Shown in pieces: positions 14,317-22,696 of a DNA stretch of 26,670 nucleotides; the first letter of the stretch is position 1; the number at the start of each line of letters is the position of its first letter. The stretch covers positions 1 to 26,670 of the forward strand of contig CAJKEB010000023.1 in the NCBI GenBank assembly GCA_905198865.1. The letters run 5' to 3'. The notes below the pieces were generated by a model. The model ran no database searches, was not told the origin of the DNA, and was given only the letters and a program-made list of their open reading frames with translations. The DNA comes from an uncultured Eubacteriales bacterium (GTDB taxonomy: Bacteria; Bacillota; Clostridia; Monoglobales; Monoglobaceae). Both the position numbers and the translations under genes were made by a program.

Positions 14317-15033
14317 ATGAGAGAGAAATTAACCGCGATTATAATAACAATTGTTTTGCTGTGCCTTGCGGCGCTCCCGGCCGCGGCAAATGAGAATATA
14401 AAGGTGTATTTAAGCAGAAACCGCATGGATTTTTCGGCAAGCCCGTACATGAAAAGCGAAAGGGTTATGGTGCCTATGCGAGACATCTTTGAGGCGCTTG
14501 ACGCTGTTGTTGAGTGGGACAGCGATACATGGAGCGTCACAGCGGAAAAGGACGATGTGACAGCTATTCTTGCCATCGGCATGGATACAATGTACGTAAA
14601 CGGAAGTCCGGTTTTTCTTGATGTTGTGCCGGAGCTTACAAACGACAAGACATTTGTGCCGTTGCGCGCCGTGTCAGAGGTGTTCGGCTGTGAGGTGAAC
14701 TGGAACGAAGATGAGAACAGAGTTGACATAGCATATAGTTCAGCCTCTTCGGTTATATACTATCCGGAGTTTGGTACGGTGCCGGATTTCGGAGCTTGCT
14801 TCGGAGTAAGTGTCGTTTCGGTAATTAAGGAGGCTGATATAAACGGCTGTGTTTATAACTATGATATTAATTCGCTCAAATCAGACCCGGATCAAAATTA
14901 CATGAATGTTTTAAAGTCCTTGGGATTTTTGTGCGTGAGCGGAAACGGATATAAGGTTTATACCAAAGATGATATAACCGTGCTGGCAGGCAGAGCGGGC
15001 GATATTTTCAGGGTTATAGTTTATTCGGATTAA
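14317..15033 (+). CDS. Secreted protein with copper amine oxidase-like (stalk) domain
   Basis: A 238-residue protein. A signal peptide covers about 1-24 (cleavage after AAA). Residues ~28-142 are a stalk domain of the copper amine oxidase N-terminal-like type: VMVPMRDIFEALDAVVEWD, then TMYVNGSPV, FVPLRAVSEVFGCEVNW and VDIAY. The remaining ~95 residues are not recognised. In Clostridia this domain is a structural module of cell-wall or secreted proteins and has no oxidase activity. It probably shares the nadE transcript (18-bp gap; GAGAGGATAGG before ATG), though a functional link to NAD synthesis is not evident. Confidence 0.85.
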   Translation: MREKLTAIIITIVLLCLAALPAAANENIKVYLSRNRMDFSASPYMKSERVMVPMRDIFEALDAVVEWDSDTWSVTAEKDDVTAILAIGMDTMYVNGSPVFLDVVPELTNDKTFVPLRAVSEVFGCEVNWNEDENRVDIAYSSASSVIYYPEFGTVPDFGACFGVSVVSVIKEADINGCVYNYDINSLKSDPDQNYMNVLKSLGFLCVSGNGYKVYTKDDITVLAGRAGDIFRVIVYSD

Positions 15034-15108
15034 ACAACATGCGGCGTTTTCCGAAACGTGGGATTTTATGACCTTTGTTAACTTTTCATTAATAATTTGC
15101 GGAGGCTG

Positions 15109-15138
15109 TTGACATGTTTAAGCTGCGTGAGGTATAAT
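15109..15138 (+). promoter_or_regulatory. Promoter of the LCP gene
   Basis: Perfect TTGACA (15109-15114) and TATAAT (15133-15138) with an 18-bp spacer. The predicted start near 15145 leaves a ~95-nt leader. Confidence 0.83.
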
Positions 15139-15239
15139 GCTGTTTATGGATTTTGTCGAAACTTGAGATTAATTTTTCATATATGTTTTGAATATATAAT
15201 TAATATTACGTTGGGAATTTATACGAAGGGAAATGAAAC

Positions 15240-16379
15240 ATGACCAGGAAGTTTAAAGTTGTTGCAGTGATAATTGCGGTGCTTACATTGTCAGTGTCAA
15301 CATTTGGCGGAGTTTTAGCATCGCAAAAATTGGCAAACATTTCGTTCACAAACAGCAAGACGAGCTATACTTCTCTTGATGAAGTGGACAGTAATATCGG
15401 CATGGTAAATGTTTTGCTGATTGGTGTAGATGACGGAGGATACCGAAGCGACACTATTATGCTTGCGTCTCTGGACGGGTATTCAAACAGAGTAAGCATA
15501 TTATCCATACCTCGTGATACAATGGTTAAGATAAACGGCACGACTCAGAAGATAAACGCTACAATGGGATTTACTGACACAAAATCCAAGCCGTCACCGT
15601 CTCCGTCTCCCAAACGTGACAGCAGCAAGCCCTCTCCGACTGCCACACCGAAGCTCACTCAGGAAGAACTCGACGCATTACCGTCTAAGCTCAGCACAAC
15701 TGAGGGCAATGAGGATATGCTTATCAATAAAATCAAGAGTATTACGGGCTTGCCGATCCATTATTTTGTGACAGTTGATTTTGATGGATTTATGGATGTT
15801 ATTGAGGCTGTGGATGGCGTAGAGTTTAATGTGCCGTATGACATGGACTATGACGATCCTGTTCAGGGGCTGCATATCCATCTGGAAGCAGGACAGCAGC
15901 ATCTCACGGGACAGCTTGCGCATGACTTTGTTCGTTTCCGCCATAACAATGACGGAAGCGCGCCGGGCGAGTATGTCATGGGTGATGAAGGTCGTATGTA
16001 TTGGCAGCAGCAGTTTATTAAGGAGTTGATTAAGCAGAAGCTCAACACTCAGTATTTGTCAAAGATTGATGATGTTTTTGAGGTTGTTAAGAATAATGTG
16101 AGAACAAACCTGACGCTTCCGGAGGTAGTTAAAAACTTAAATGCGCTTATGAGCGTTAATCTCGATGATATCACTTCATATCAGCTTCCGGGTGAGTATG
16201 AGTACACAAACAACTTGTGGTACTATGTGTATGATCCCGAGGAGACCGAAGAGCTTATAAACAACGTATTCAAGCCCCAGAGCCGTGAGGAATGGGAGGC
16301 GTATCTCGCCGAGCAGGAGAAGGATACTGAAGAGTCTGCGAAGCCTGAAAGTGCATCTGACAGGTCTGAGCGTGACTAA
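15240..16379 (+). CDS. LytR-CpsA-Psr (LCP) family cell-wall transferase
   Basis: A 379-residue protein with an N-terminal membrane anchor at ~7-27 and an extracellular LCP domain from ~55 to 300. Conserved residues include Arg69/Asp71 in GGYRSDTIMLAS, Arg92/Asp93 in SIPRDTMVKI, and VRFRHN...GDEGRMYWQQQF, which bind the polyprenyl pyrophosphate and metal. Family role: moving teichoic acid-like or capsular polymers from a lipid carrier to peptidoglycan. Odd: residues ~112-156 are a Ser/Pro/Lys-rich insertion (KPSPSPSPK, KPSPTATPK) exactly after QKINAT, where the fold normally continues with a short helix. The tail is acidic and polar. The ATG follows GAAGGG, with its own promoter. Confidence 0.92.
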   Translation: MTRKFKVVAVIIAVLTLSVSTFGGVLASQKLANISFTNSKTSYTSLDEVDSNIGMVNVLLIGVDDGGYRSDTIMLASLDGYSNRVSILSIPRDTMVKINGTTQKINATMGFTDTKSKPSPSPSPKRDSSKPSPTATPKLTQEELDALPSKLSTTEGNEDMLINKIKSITGLPIHYFVTVDFDGFMDVIEAVDGVEFNVPYDMDYDDPVQGLHIHLEAGQQHLTGQLAHDFVRFRHNNDGSAPGEYVMGDEGRMYWQQQFIKELIKQKLNTQYLSKIDDVFEVVKNNVRTNLTLPEVVKNLNALMSVNLDDITSYQLPGEYEYTNNLWYYVYDPEETEELINNVFKPQSREEWEAYLAEQEKDTEESAKPESASDRSERD

Positions 16380-16414
16380 GCTTCAGACGCAGAGATTTAT
16401 AATTTAATATAAGC

Positions 16415-16520
16415 ACAGGGATGTATGATAATAAAACTTTCGTTAATATCAACACCGATGTCAATTCTGATGTCAAGGCTGATATGGCTTTGTAAGTTTA
16501 AAACTGCATCCCTGTATTTT
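16415..16520 (+). promoter_or_regulatory. Long-range hairpin with T-run between LCP and membrane-protein genes
   Basis: ACAGGGATG (16415-16423) is complementary to CATCCCTGT (16506-16514), which is followed by ATTTTTT. The 82-nt loop contains a 24-codon open frame (16421-16495, starting MYDNKTFVNINTDV) with no clear ribosome site. It could be a long-loop terminator of the LCP gene or a leader-peptide attenuator for the next gene. Confidence 0.4.
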
Positions 16521-16539
16521 TTAAATAAGGGGATAACTG

Positions 16540-17004
16540 ATGGGCAGAGCGGTAATCAGAGGTATCTGCGGCGGTATATTAACCGCAGTATATCTGTATA
16601 TATTATTGATATTTACATATTTTAATTATAACTGGGAGCCGGCAGCAATTGTAACAGTATTTGTACTGCCTCTCGGCTGTATGGCTGCGGCGATAGTGTT
16701 TCCTGAGAAGGAGCGAATGTCAAAGTTCTTTGTTTCGGCACTGATTTACAGTATTGTGTTATTGGGACTGTTTTGGTTGATCAATCACTACGGACTTCTC
16801 ACATACGTATTTCGGATATTATACGGCGTAATCACCGAATCGCCTTATGAATCACAGACTTTGGCTGTGCTGTCAGTATCTGCGGCAGCAGTGCTGCTCG
16901 GCTTGGCGATAGGATTTGTTGTCAGTATAATCGGTTCAGTGCGAATTAAAAGGCTTATAGACAGCCTTGAGGTTCCGAAATGTAATATAAATATAAATAA
17001 ATAA
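16540..17004 (+). CDS. Small polytopic membrane protein, unknown
   Basis: A 154-residue protein not recognised as a named family. Four hydrophobic segments lie at about 8-28, 35-53, 64-84 and 108-135, with a short hydrophilic loop (PEKERMSK) after the second and a polar Asn-rich C-terminus. There is no catalytic motif. The ATG follows AGGGGATAACTG, and the gene sits 160 bp after the LCP gene on the same strand. The str operon has its own strong promoter just after, so this gene most likely ends the LCP unit. Confidence 0.72.
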   Translation: MGRAVIRGICGGILTAVYLYILLIFTYFNYNWEPAAIVTVFVLPLGCMAAAIVFPEKERMSKFFVSALIYSIVLLGLFWLINHYGLLTYVFRILYGVITESPYESQTLAVLSVSAAAVLLGLAIGFVVSIIGSVRIKRLIDSLEVPKCNININK

Positions 17005-17080
17005 AAATAACCAAAACAGTGACAGAAAATTTACACTTTATAGGTCAATACGGAAATTGCTCAGAAATTCCAAAAAACGC

Positions 17081-17109
17081 TTGACAAATGGCGATTTTGC
17101 GGATATAAT
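17081..17109 (+). promoter_or_regulatory. Main promoter of the str operon
   Basis: Perfect TTGACA (17081-17086), a 17-bp spacer and perfect TATAAT (17104-17109). The predicted start is near 17116. Confidence 0.9.
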
Positions 17110-17191
17110 TAAATGGTTCGTGTAATGAATAATGCTAAATTGGCATGATATGCGTCAGTTTAATACAGGAATTTGGTTTGGAGCTTTGTTT

Positions 17192-17434
17192 ATGGAAAGT
17201 TTAAAACACAAAAAGAAGGTTGTTGGAATCAAAGAAACCAAAAATGCAGTTAAATCCGGCACTGCATCTGTTGTATATCTTGCAGAGGACGCTGACTTTC
17301 AGGTAATTGAACCGCTCAGAGAGCTTTGCACATTGTCGGGTATAAAATGCGTGAGTGTTCCCGGACGTAAGGAGCTTGCCAAAGCGTGCGGTGTTGATGT
17401 TCCGACCGCTGCCGCAGCAGTGCTTGAAGATTGA
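17192..17434 (+). CDS. ybxF: L7Ae-family ribosomal-type protein (YbxF)
   Basis: An 80-residue protein of the L7Ae/L30e fold with GIKETKNAVKSGTASVVYLA at ~12-31, followed by PLRELCTLSGIKCV and the C-terminal LAKACGVDVPTAAAAVL. The family binds RNA kink-turns. In B. subtilis ybxF is the gene directly before rpsL, exactly as here. The start is set at ATG 17192 because of TTTGGAG 8 bases upstream and the usual length of ~82 residues; an upstream ATG at 17132 would add 20 residues with no ribosome site. It is first in the operon. Confidence 0.9.
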   Translation: MESLKHKKKVVGIKETKNAVKSGTASVVYLAEDADFQVIEPLRELCTLSGIKCVSVPGRKELAKACGVDVPTAAAAVLED

Positions 17435-17516
17435 TTGGACGGACAAGATATTTTAACTTTGATAAAATCGCATTTTGCGTTTTTATAAATATTTTATATG
17501 TATGGAGGTGAACATA

Positions 17517-17927
17517 TTGCCAACATTTAACCAATTAGTAAGAAAGGGAAGAGCAACAGTTGAGAAAAAGTCAACAGCTCCGGCTCTCTTGAAGGGTGTT
17601 AATACCATCAAGAAGCGTCCCACAGACCAGGCTTCTCCTCAGAAGAGAGGTGTTTGTACTTCAGTTAGAACAATGACACCTAAAAAGCCTAACTCAGCGC
17701 TCCGTAAGGTTGCCAGAGTACGTCTTACAAACGGTATTGAAGTTTCTGCTTACATCCCCGGTATCGGTCATAACCTTCAGGAACACAGTGTTGTTATGAT
17801 CCGCGGCGGACGTATTAAGGACCTTCCTGGTGTACGTTATCACATTATCCGTGGTACACTTGATACATCGGGTGTGGACGCTCGCAGACAGTCAAGATCC
17901 AAGTACGGCGCAAAGAGACCTAAATAA
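17517..17927 (+). CDS. rpsL: 30S ribosomal protein S12
   Basis: A 136-residue S12 protein, which lies at the decoding centre of the small subunit. It starts at a TTG (17517) after GGAGGTG (17504-17510), giving (M)PTFNQLVRKG as expected. The Gram-positive insertion after residue ~20 is present (ALLKGVNTIKKRP). The streptomycin-site segment MTPKKPNSALRK and the segment GGRIKDLPGVRYH have the wild-type lysines. A 149-nt gap with a strong hairpin follows before rpsG. Confidence 0.98.
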   Translation: MPTFNQLVRKGRATVEKKSTAPALLKGVNTIKKRPTDQASPQKRGVCTSVRTMTPKKPNSALRKVARVRLTNGIEVSAYIPGIGHNLQEHSVVMIRGGRIKDLPGVRYHIIRGTLDTSGVDARRQSRSKYGAKRPK

Positions 17928-17957
17928 TCCGGTCTATCAGAAAGTCTAATTGAAAAT

Positions 17958-18010
17958 GTGTGCATATGTTTATATAAATGAATTTTGATTTATATATGAC
18001 CTATGTGCAC
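17958..18010 (+). promoter_or_regulatory. Hairpin between rpsL and rpsG
   Basis: GTGTGCATA (17958-17966) pairs with TATGTGCAC (18002-18010), using two G-U pairs. A perfect inner stem TATATAAAT (17971-17979) / ATTTATATA (17988-17996) has loop GAATTTTG. No T-run follows. Candidate for control of rpsG translation or mRNA processing. Confidence 0.6.
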
Positions 18011-18076
18011 GACAGTGTTAAAAAAGAACATTGAGTACCTTAATGGTGAATAAACCTAATGAAGGAGGGGAAGAAA

Positions 18077-18547
18077 GTGCCAAGAAGAGGTCATATTGCT
18101 CGTCGTGATGTATTGCCTGATCCGGTGTATAACAACAAGACTGTTTCACGCCTGATTAACAACATCATGCTCGACGGAAAAAAGGGTGTTGCCCAGAGAA
18201 TAGTTTATGATGCTTTTGATATCATAAAAGAGAAGACAGGAAAGGATCCTGTTGAAGTATTCGAAGAAGCAATGAACAGCGTAATGCCTGTTTTAGAGGT
18301 TAAGGCTCGCCGTGTCGGCGGTGCAAACTATCAGGTTCCGATTGAGGTCAGACCTGAAAGACGCCAGACTTTGGGACTGAGATGGATTACTCAGTATTCA
18401 AGACAGCGCAGCGAAAGAACCATGGCTGAAAGACTCGCAAATGAGCTTATAGATGCCACAAACAGCACAGGTGGCGCATTTAAGAAGAAAGAAGATACAC
18501 ACAAGATGGCAGAAGCGAATAAGGCATTCGCAAACTTCCGTTGGTAA
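18077..18547 (+). CDS. rpsG: 30S ribosomal protein S7
   Basis: A 156-residue protein, the family's normal length. It nucleates assembly of the small-subunit head on 16S rRNA. GTG at 18077 is the start, after GAAGGAGGGG (18061-18070), giving (M)PRRGHIARR. Conserved segments: LINNIMLDGKKGVAQ, VLEVKARRVGGANYQVPIEV, GLRWITQYSR and the C-terminal AFANFRW. An ATG 18 bases upstream lies inside the ribosome site and is not used. It is followed by an unusually long 445-bp gap before fusA. Confidence 0.98.
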   Translation: MPRRGHIARRDVLPDPVYNNKTVSRLINNIMLDGKKGVAQRIVYDAFDIIKEKTGKDPVEVFEEAMNSVMPVLEVKARRVGGANYQVPIEVRPERRQTLGLRWITQYSRQRSERTMAERLANELIDATNSTGGAFKKKEDTHKMAEANKAFANFRW

Positions 18548-18595
18548 TGACCGCAATCTTTGATTGCGTATATGCCTTACGAATGAAATTTGCCG

Positions 18596-18833
18596 AAGCA
18601 AATAAAGTCATTCTATAACCTGAGTAGTGCTCGCTTACTAAGAAGTGCACTCGTGAGGTAAATTTAGGTAGCAACAAATCTAAGCAAAATTTCTTTGCAA
18701 AACGGCTTAAAAATTGGGTTATCTAAGCAAATAAAGTCATTCTATAACCTAAGTAGTGCTCGCTTACTAAGAAGTGCGCTTGTGAGGTAAAATTGGGCAG
18801 CAGCAAATCTAAGCAAAATTTGCTGCTGAAACG
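18596..18833 (+). repeat. Two tandem ~108-bp repeats (period 129 bp) between rpsG and fusA
   Basis: Unit 1 (18596-18704) and unit 2 (18725-18833) both begin AAGCAAATAAAGTCATTCTA, continue with AGTAGTGCTCGCTTACTAAG, and end with CAAATCTAAGCAAAATTT. They differ at scattered bases. Unit 2 folds into CAGCAGCAAAT/ATTTGCTGCTG (near 18799-18828); in unit 1 the same stem is imperfect. No open frame is conserved. The block is transcribed with the operon. Confidence 0.85.
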
Positions 18834-18915
18834 TGAAGTTAGGAATTATCTTGCGTTGTAAGTTATTGAATATTTTATCCGCATTTGATGCGGAGAACAA
18901 CAAATTTAACGTAGT

Positions 18916-18966
18916 ATAGTGACCATGATGATTGAATTACGGATTATTCTAATTCCTGATCACTAT
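18916..18966 (+). promoter_or_regulatory. Hairpin just before the fusA ribosome site
   Basis: ATAGTGA (18916-18922) pairs with TCACTAT (18960-18966), and the inner GAATTA (18934-18939) pairs with TAATTC (18950-18955). It ends about 11 bases before the AAGGAG of fusA, close enough to affect initiation. Confidence 0.5.
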
Positions 18967-18992
18967 GTTGCTGCGTTGGAAGGAGAAAAGTT

Positions 18993-21074
18993 ATGGGTAG
19001 AGCGTTTTCACTTGAGAAAACCAGAAATATAGGCATCATGGCTCATATCGATGCCGGTAAGACTACTACCACAGAGCGTATTCTGTTCTATACAGGCCGT
19101 GTTCATAAGATTGGTGAAACACACGAAGGTGCTGCAACAATGGACTGGATGGAGCAGGAGCAGGAACGTGGTATTACCATTACTTCTGCCGCTACCACTG
19201 CACAGTGGAAGAATCACAGAATTAACATTATCGATACACCGGGACACGTTGACTTCACAGTTGAGGTTGAGCGTTCACTCCGTGTACTTGACGGCAGTGT
19301 TACGGTTCTTTGTGCAAAGGGCGGAGTTGAGCCTCAGTCTGAAACCGTTTGGAGGCAGGCTGATAAGTACCAGGTACCGAGAATGGTATATGTAAATAAG
19401 ATGGACATCATGGGCGCAGATTTTTATAACGTTGTAGCCATGATGAAGGAGCGTCTCAAATGTAATGCTGTTCCGATTCAGCTTCCTATCGGAGCTGAGG
19501 ACGAGTTTAAGGGTCTTATTGACCTTATTCAGATGAAGGCTTACGTTTATTACGACGAACTCGGTCAGGACGAGAGAGTTGAAGAAATCCCTGCTGATTT
19601 GGCAGACAAGGCTGCTGAGTACAGAGAAGCGCTTCTTGAGTCTGTTGCTGAAACAGATGAAGCTTTGATGGATAAGTACCTCGAAGAGGGCGATCTTACA
19701 GAAGCTGAAATCAAGAAGGCAATCCGTAAGGCAACTATCGCAAACGAGATGGTTCCGGTACTCTGCGGTTCTTCATACAGAAACAAGGGCGTTCAGAACA
19801 TGCTTGACGCGGTTGTTGACTTTATGCCGTCACCGCTTGACGTTCCTCCGATTAAGGGTGTTATCCCGAGAACAGAGGATGAGGATGTAAGACATTCGTC
19901 AGATGATGAGCCGTTTGCAGCTTTGGCATTTAAGATTGCAACCGACCCGTTTGTAGGTAAGCTCTGCTTCTTCAGAGTATATTCGGGTACGCTCAACAGC
20001 GGTTCGCATGTTTATAATTCAGTTAAGGATAATAAAGAAAGAATCGGACGTATCCTTCAGATGCACGCTAACCACAGAGAGGATATAGAGACAGTTTATG
20101 CAGGTGATATTGCCGCTGCTGTTGGTCTTAAGAACACAACAACAGGTGATACACTCTGTGATGAAAACCATCCTATCATTCTTGAATCTATGGAATTCCC
20201 GGAGCCGGTTATTCGTGTTGCTATTGAGCCTAAGACAAAAGCCGGTCAGGAAAAGATGGGTATAGCTCTCGCAAAGCTGGCTGAAGAGGATCCGACCTTC
20301 AGAACGTATACAGACGATGAGACAGGTCAGACCATCATCGCAGGTATGGGTGAGCTTCACCTTGAGATTATCGTTGACAGACTTCTCCGTGAGTTTAAGG
20401 TAGAAGCTAACGTAGGTAATCCGCAGGTATCATACCGTGAGACTATCAGAAGCGCTGTACACGTTGACCACAAATACGCTCGTCAGTCGGGTGGTAAAGG
20501 TCAGTACGGTCACGTTGTTATGGATATGGAGCCTCTCGAACCTGGTACAGGATATGTCTTTGAAAACAAGATTGTCGGCGGTGCTATTCCTAAGGAATAT
20601 ATCCCTGCTGTTGACGCAGGTATTCAGGGCGCAATGCAGACAGGTGTTCTCGCCGGCTATCCGGTTGTAGACGTTAAGTGTACACTGGTTGACGGTTCTT
20701 ACCATGAAGTCGACTCTTCCGAAATGGCGTTTAAGATTGCCGGTTCAATGGCATTCAAGGACGGCTGCAAGAAGGGTAATCCGGTTATCATGGAGCCTAT
20801 CATGAAGGTTGTAGTTAACGTTCCTGAAGAATACATGGGTGATGTTATCGGAGACCTTAACTCACGCCGCGGACAGATTCAGGGTATGGAAGCAAGAACA
20901 GGTGCGCAGGAAATCACAGCAAATGTTCCGCTTTCAGAGATGTTCGGTTATGCAACAGAGCTTCGTTCAAGAACTCAGGGTCGCGGTCAGTATTCAATGG
21001 AGCCGAGCCACTTTGAGGAATTGCCGAAGAGCATTGCTGAAAAGATTATTAAAGAGAGATCAAAGGAAGACTAA
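18993..21074 (+). CDS. fusA: Elongation factor G
   Basis: A 693-residue translational GTPase that drives ribosomal translocation in the cytosol. G motifs: AHIDAGKTT at 17-25, the switch region GITITSAATT, DTPGHVDF and NKMD. Domain IV with GGKGQYGHV and the C-terminal GYATELRSRTQGRGQYSMEP are intact. Length and order are normal for the family. The ATG follows GGAAGGAG. The upstream gap holds a tandem repeat and a hairpin. Confidence 0.98.
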   Translation: MGRAFSLEKTRNIGIMAHIDAGKTTTTERILFYTGRVHKIGETHEGAATMDWMEQEQERGITITSAATTAQWKNHRINIIDTPGHVDFTVEVERSLRVLDGSVTVLCAKGGVEPQSETVWRQADKYQVPRMVYVNKMDIMGADFYNVVAMMKERLKCNAVPIQLPIGAEDEFKGLIDLIQMKAYVYYDELGQDERVEEIPADLADKAAEYREALLESVAETDEALMDKYLEEGDLTEAEIKKAIRKATIANEMVPVLCGSSYRNKGVQNMLDAVVDFMPSPLDVPPIKGVIPRTEDEDVRHSSDDEPFAALAFKIATDPFVGKLCFFRVYSGTLNSGSHVYNSVKDNKERIGRILQMHANHREDIETVYAGDIAAAVGLKNTTTGDTLCDENHPIILESMEFPEPVIRVAIEPKTKAGQEKMGIALAKLAEEDPTFRTYTDDETGQTIIAGMGELHLEIIVDRLLREFKVEANVGNPQVSYRETIRSAVHVDHKYARQSGGKGQYGHVVMDMEPLEPGTGYVFENKIVGGAIPKEYIPAVDAGIQGAMQTGVLAGYPVVDVKCTLVDGSYHEVDSSEMAFKIAGSMAFKDGCKKGNPVIMEPIMKVVVNVPEEYMGDVIGDLNSRRGQIQGMEARTGAQEITANVPLSEMFGYATELRSRTQGRGQYSMEPSHFEELPKSIAEKIIKERSKED

Positions 21075-21151
21075 TTCCTTGATTTCCTGACGATAATAAT
21101 TTTTCAGTCGAAGCTTTCCGAAAAGATTTCAAAAAAATTTACAAAAAACTC

Positions 21152-21209
21152 TTGAATTTTTCAAGAATTAATTGTACAATAATATAGTAATTCTGTATTC
21201 CAGAATTAC
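21152..21209 (+). promoter_or_regulatory. Separate tuf promoter with 5'-end hairpin
   Basis: TTGAAT (21152-21157), a 17-bp spacer and TACAAT (21175-21180) predict a start near 21187. A perfect 9-bp hairpin GTAATTCTG-TATTC-CAGAATTAC (21187-21209) starts there, a typical 5' mRNA stabiliser. This would let tuf be transcribed apart from fusA. Confidence 0.65.
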
Positions 21210-21260
21210 CAATAAAAGTAAAAATTATTATAAGAATAAACATAAGGAGGTCATTGTAAA

Positions 21261-22463
21261 ATGGCAAAGGAAAAGTACGAAAGAACCAAACCCCATGTTA
21301 ACATTGGTACAATCGGCCACGTTGACCATGGTAAGACAACTCTTACAGCCGCTATCACAAAGGTTTTGGCTATGAATGGTAAGGCTAAGTATGAGGCTTA
21401 TGACATGATCGATAAGGCTCCGGAAGAGAGAGAAAGAGGTATCACAATTTCAACAGCACACGTTGAGTATGAGACAGATAATCGTCACTATGCTCACGTT
21501 GACTGCCCGGGACATGCTGACTACGTAAAGAACATGATCACCGGTGCTGCTCAGATGGACGGTGCTATCCTTGTTGTATCTGCTGCTGATGGTCCTATGC
21601 CTCAGACAAGAGAGCATATCCTTCTTTCACGTCAGGTTGGCGTACCTTACATCATCGTATTCATGAACAAGGTTGACCAGGTTGATGACGAAGAGCTTCT
21701 TGAGCTCGTTGAGATGGAAATCAGAGACCTGCTCACAGAGTATGAATTCCCGGGTGATGATATCCCGATCGTAAAGGGTTCAGCTCTCCAGGTTATCGAG
21801 TCAGCTTCAACAGACCCGAACGCTCCTGAGTATGCTTGCATCCACGAGCTTATGGACGCTGTTGACAGCTACATCCCGACACCGGAAAGAAAGAGCGATC
21901 TGCCGTTCTTGATGCCTATCGAGGATATCTTCTCAATCACAGGTCGTGGTACAGTTGCTACAGGTCGTGTTGAGAGAGGTCAGCTCAACCTTAACGACGA
22001 AGTTGAAATCGTTGGTCTTTCAGACGAGACACGTAAGGTTGTTGTTACAGGTATCGAGATGTTCAGAAAGCTTCTTGACTACGCTGAAGCAGGCGATAAC
22101 ATCGGTGCTCTGCTCCGTGGTGTTGCACGTGATGAAATCGAAAGAGGACAGGTTTTGGCTAAGCCGGGTACAATCACACCTCACACAGAGTTCAAGGGTC
22201 AGGTTTACGTTCTGACTAAGGACGAGGGTGGTCGTCACACACCGTTCTTCACAAACTACAGACCGCAGTTCTATTTCAGAACAACAGACGTTACAGGCGT
22301 TGTTAACCTTCCGGAAGGCACAGAGATGTGTATGCCCGGTGATAACGTTGTAATGGACGTTAAGCTTACAACAACAATCGCTATCGAAGAAGGACTTCGG
22401 TTCGCTATCCGTGAGGGTGGTAGAACAGTAGGTTCAGGCGTTGTTACAGAAGTTATTAAGTAA
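21261..22463 (+). CDS. tuf: Elongation factor Tu
   Basis: A 400-residue GTPase that brings aminoacyl-tRNA to the ribosome. G motifs: GHVDHGKTT at 19-27, DCPGHADYVKNMITGAAQMD, and MNKVDQ. Domain II (GRGTVATGRVERG) and domain III (HTPFFTNYRPQFYFRTTDVTG, in part) are complete. The ATG follows AAGGAGG. It is the last gene of the str operon, followed by a terminator. Confidence 0.98.
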   Translation: MAKEKYERTKPHVNIGTIGHVDHGKTTLTAAITKVLAMNGKAKYEAYDMIDKAPEERERGITISTAHVEYETDNRHYAHVDCPGHADYVKNMITGAAQMDGAILVVSAADGPMPQTREHILLSRQVGVPYIIVFMNKVDQVDDEELLELVEMEIRDLLTEYEFPGDDIPIVKGSALQVIESASTDPNAPEYACIHELMDAVDSYIPTPERKSDLPFLMPIEDIFSITGRGTVATGRVERGQLNLNDEVEIVGLSDETRKVVVTGIEMFRKLLDYAEAGDNIGALLRGVARDEIERGQVLAKPGTITPHTEFKGQVYVLTKDEGGRHTPFFTNYRPQFYFRTTDVTGVVNLPEGTEMCMPGDNVVMDVKLTTTIAIEEGLRFAIREGGRTVGSGVVTEVIK

Positions 22464-22484
22464 TTTCGCCGTATAAGGCATTTA

Positions 22485-22517
22485 AAATCCCCGAAAACAC
22501 TGCGTTTTCGGGGATTT
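22485..22517 (+). terminator. Terminator of the str operon
   Basis: A 14-bp perfect stem AAATCCCCGAAAAC (22485-22498) / GTTTTCGGGGATTT (22504-22517) with loop ACTGC. The T-run is short because it is part of the stem. Confidence 0.85.
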
Positions 22518-22696
22518 AGTTATGTTTAACAAAAAATTATTTTTATGTGTTTTGACTAACATTTGACTAACAAACGAATTTTTTAAAACGGATATTTTCT
22601 GATTGTGCAACATTTTTATTACTGATTTATGCATATATGTAAGATTGCGGAAGTATTTTATTAAATGAAAATTTATTGAGTAAGGTAGAAGTTTAA

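Noticed and set aside
15034..15075. Terminator after the stalk-domain gene
   Set aside because: CGTTT-TCCG-AAACG is only 5 bp and is not followed by a T-run, so I do not call it a terminator.
17132..17191. Longer ybxF with an upstream ATG
   Set aside because: No ribosome site, and 20 extra residues beyond the family length; ATG 17192 has GGAG at good spacing.
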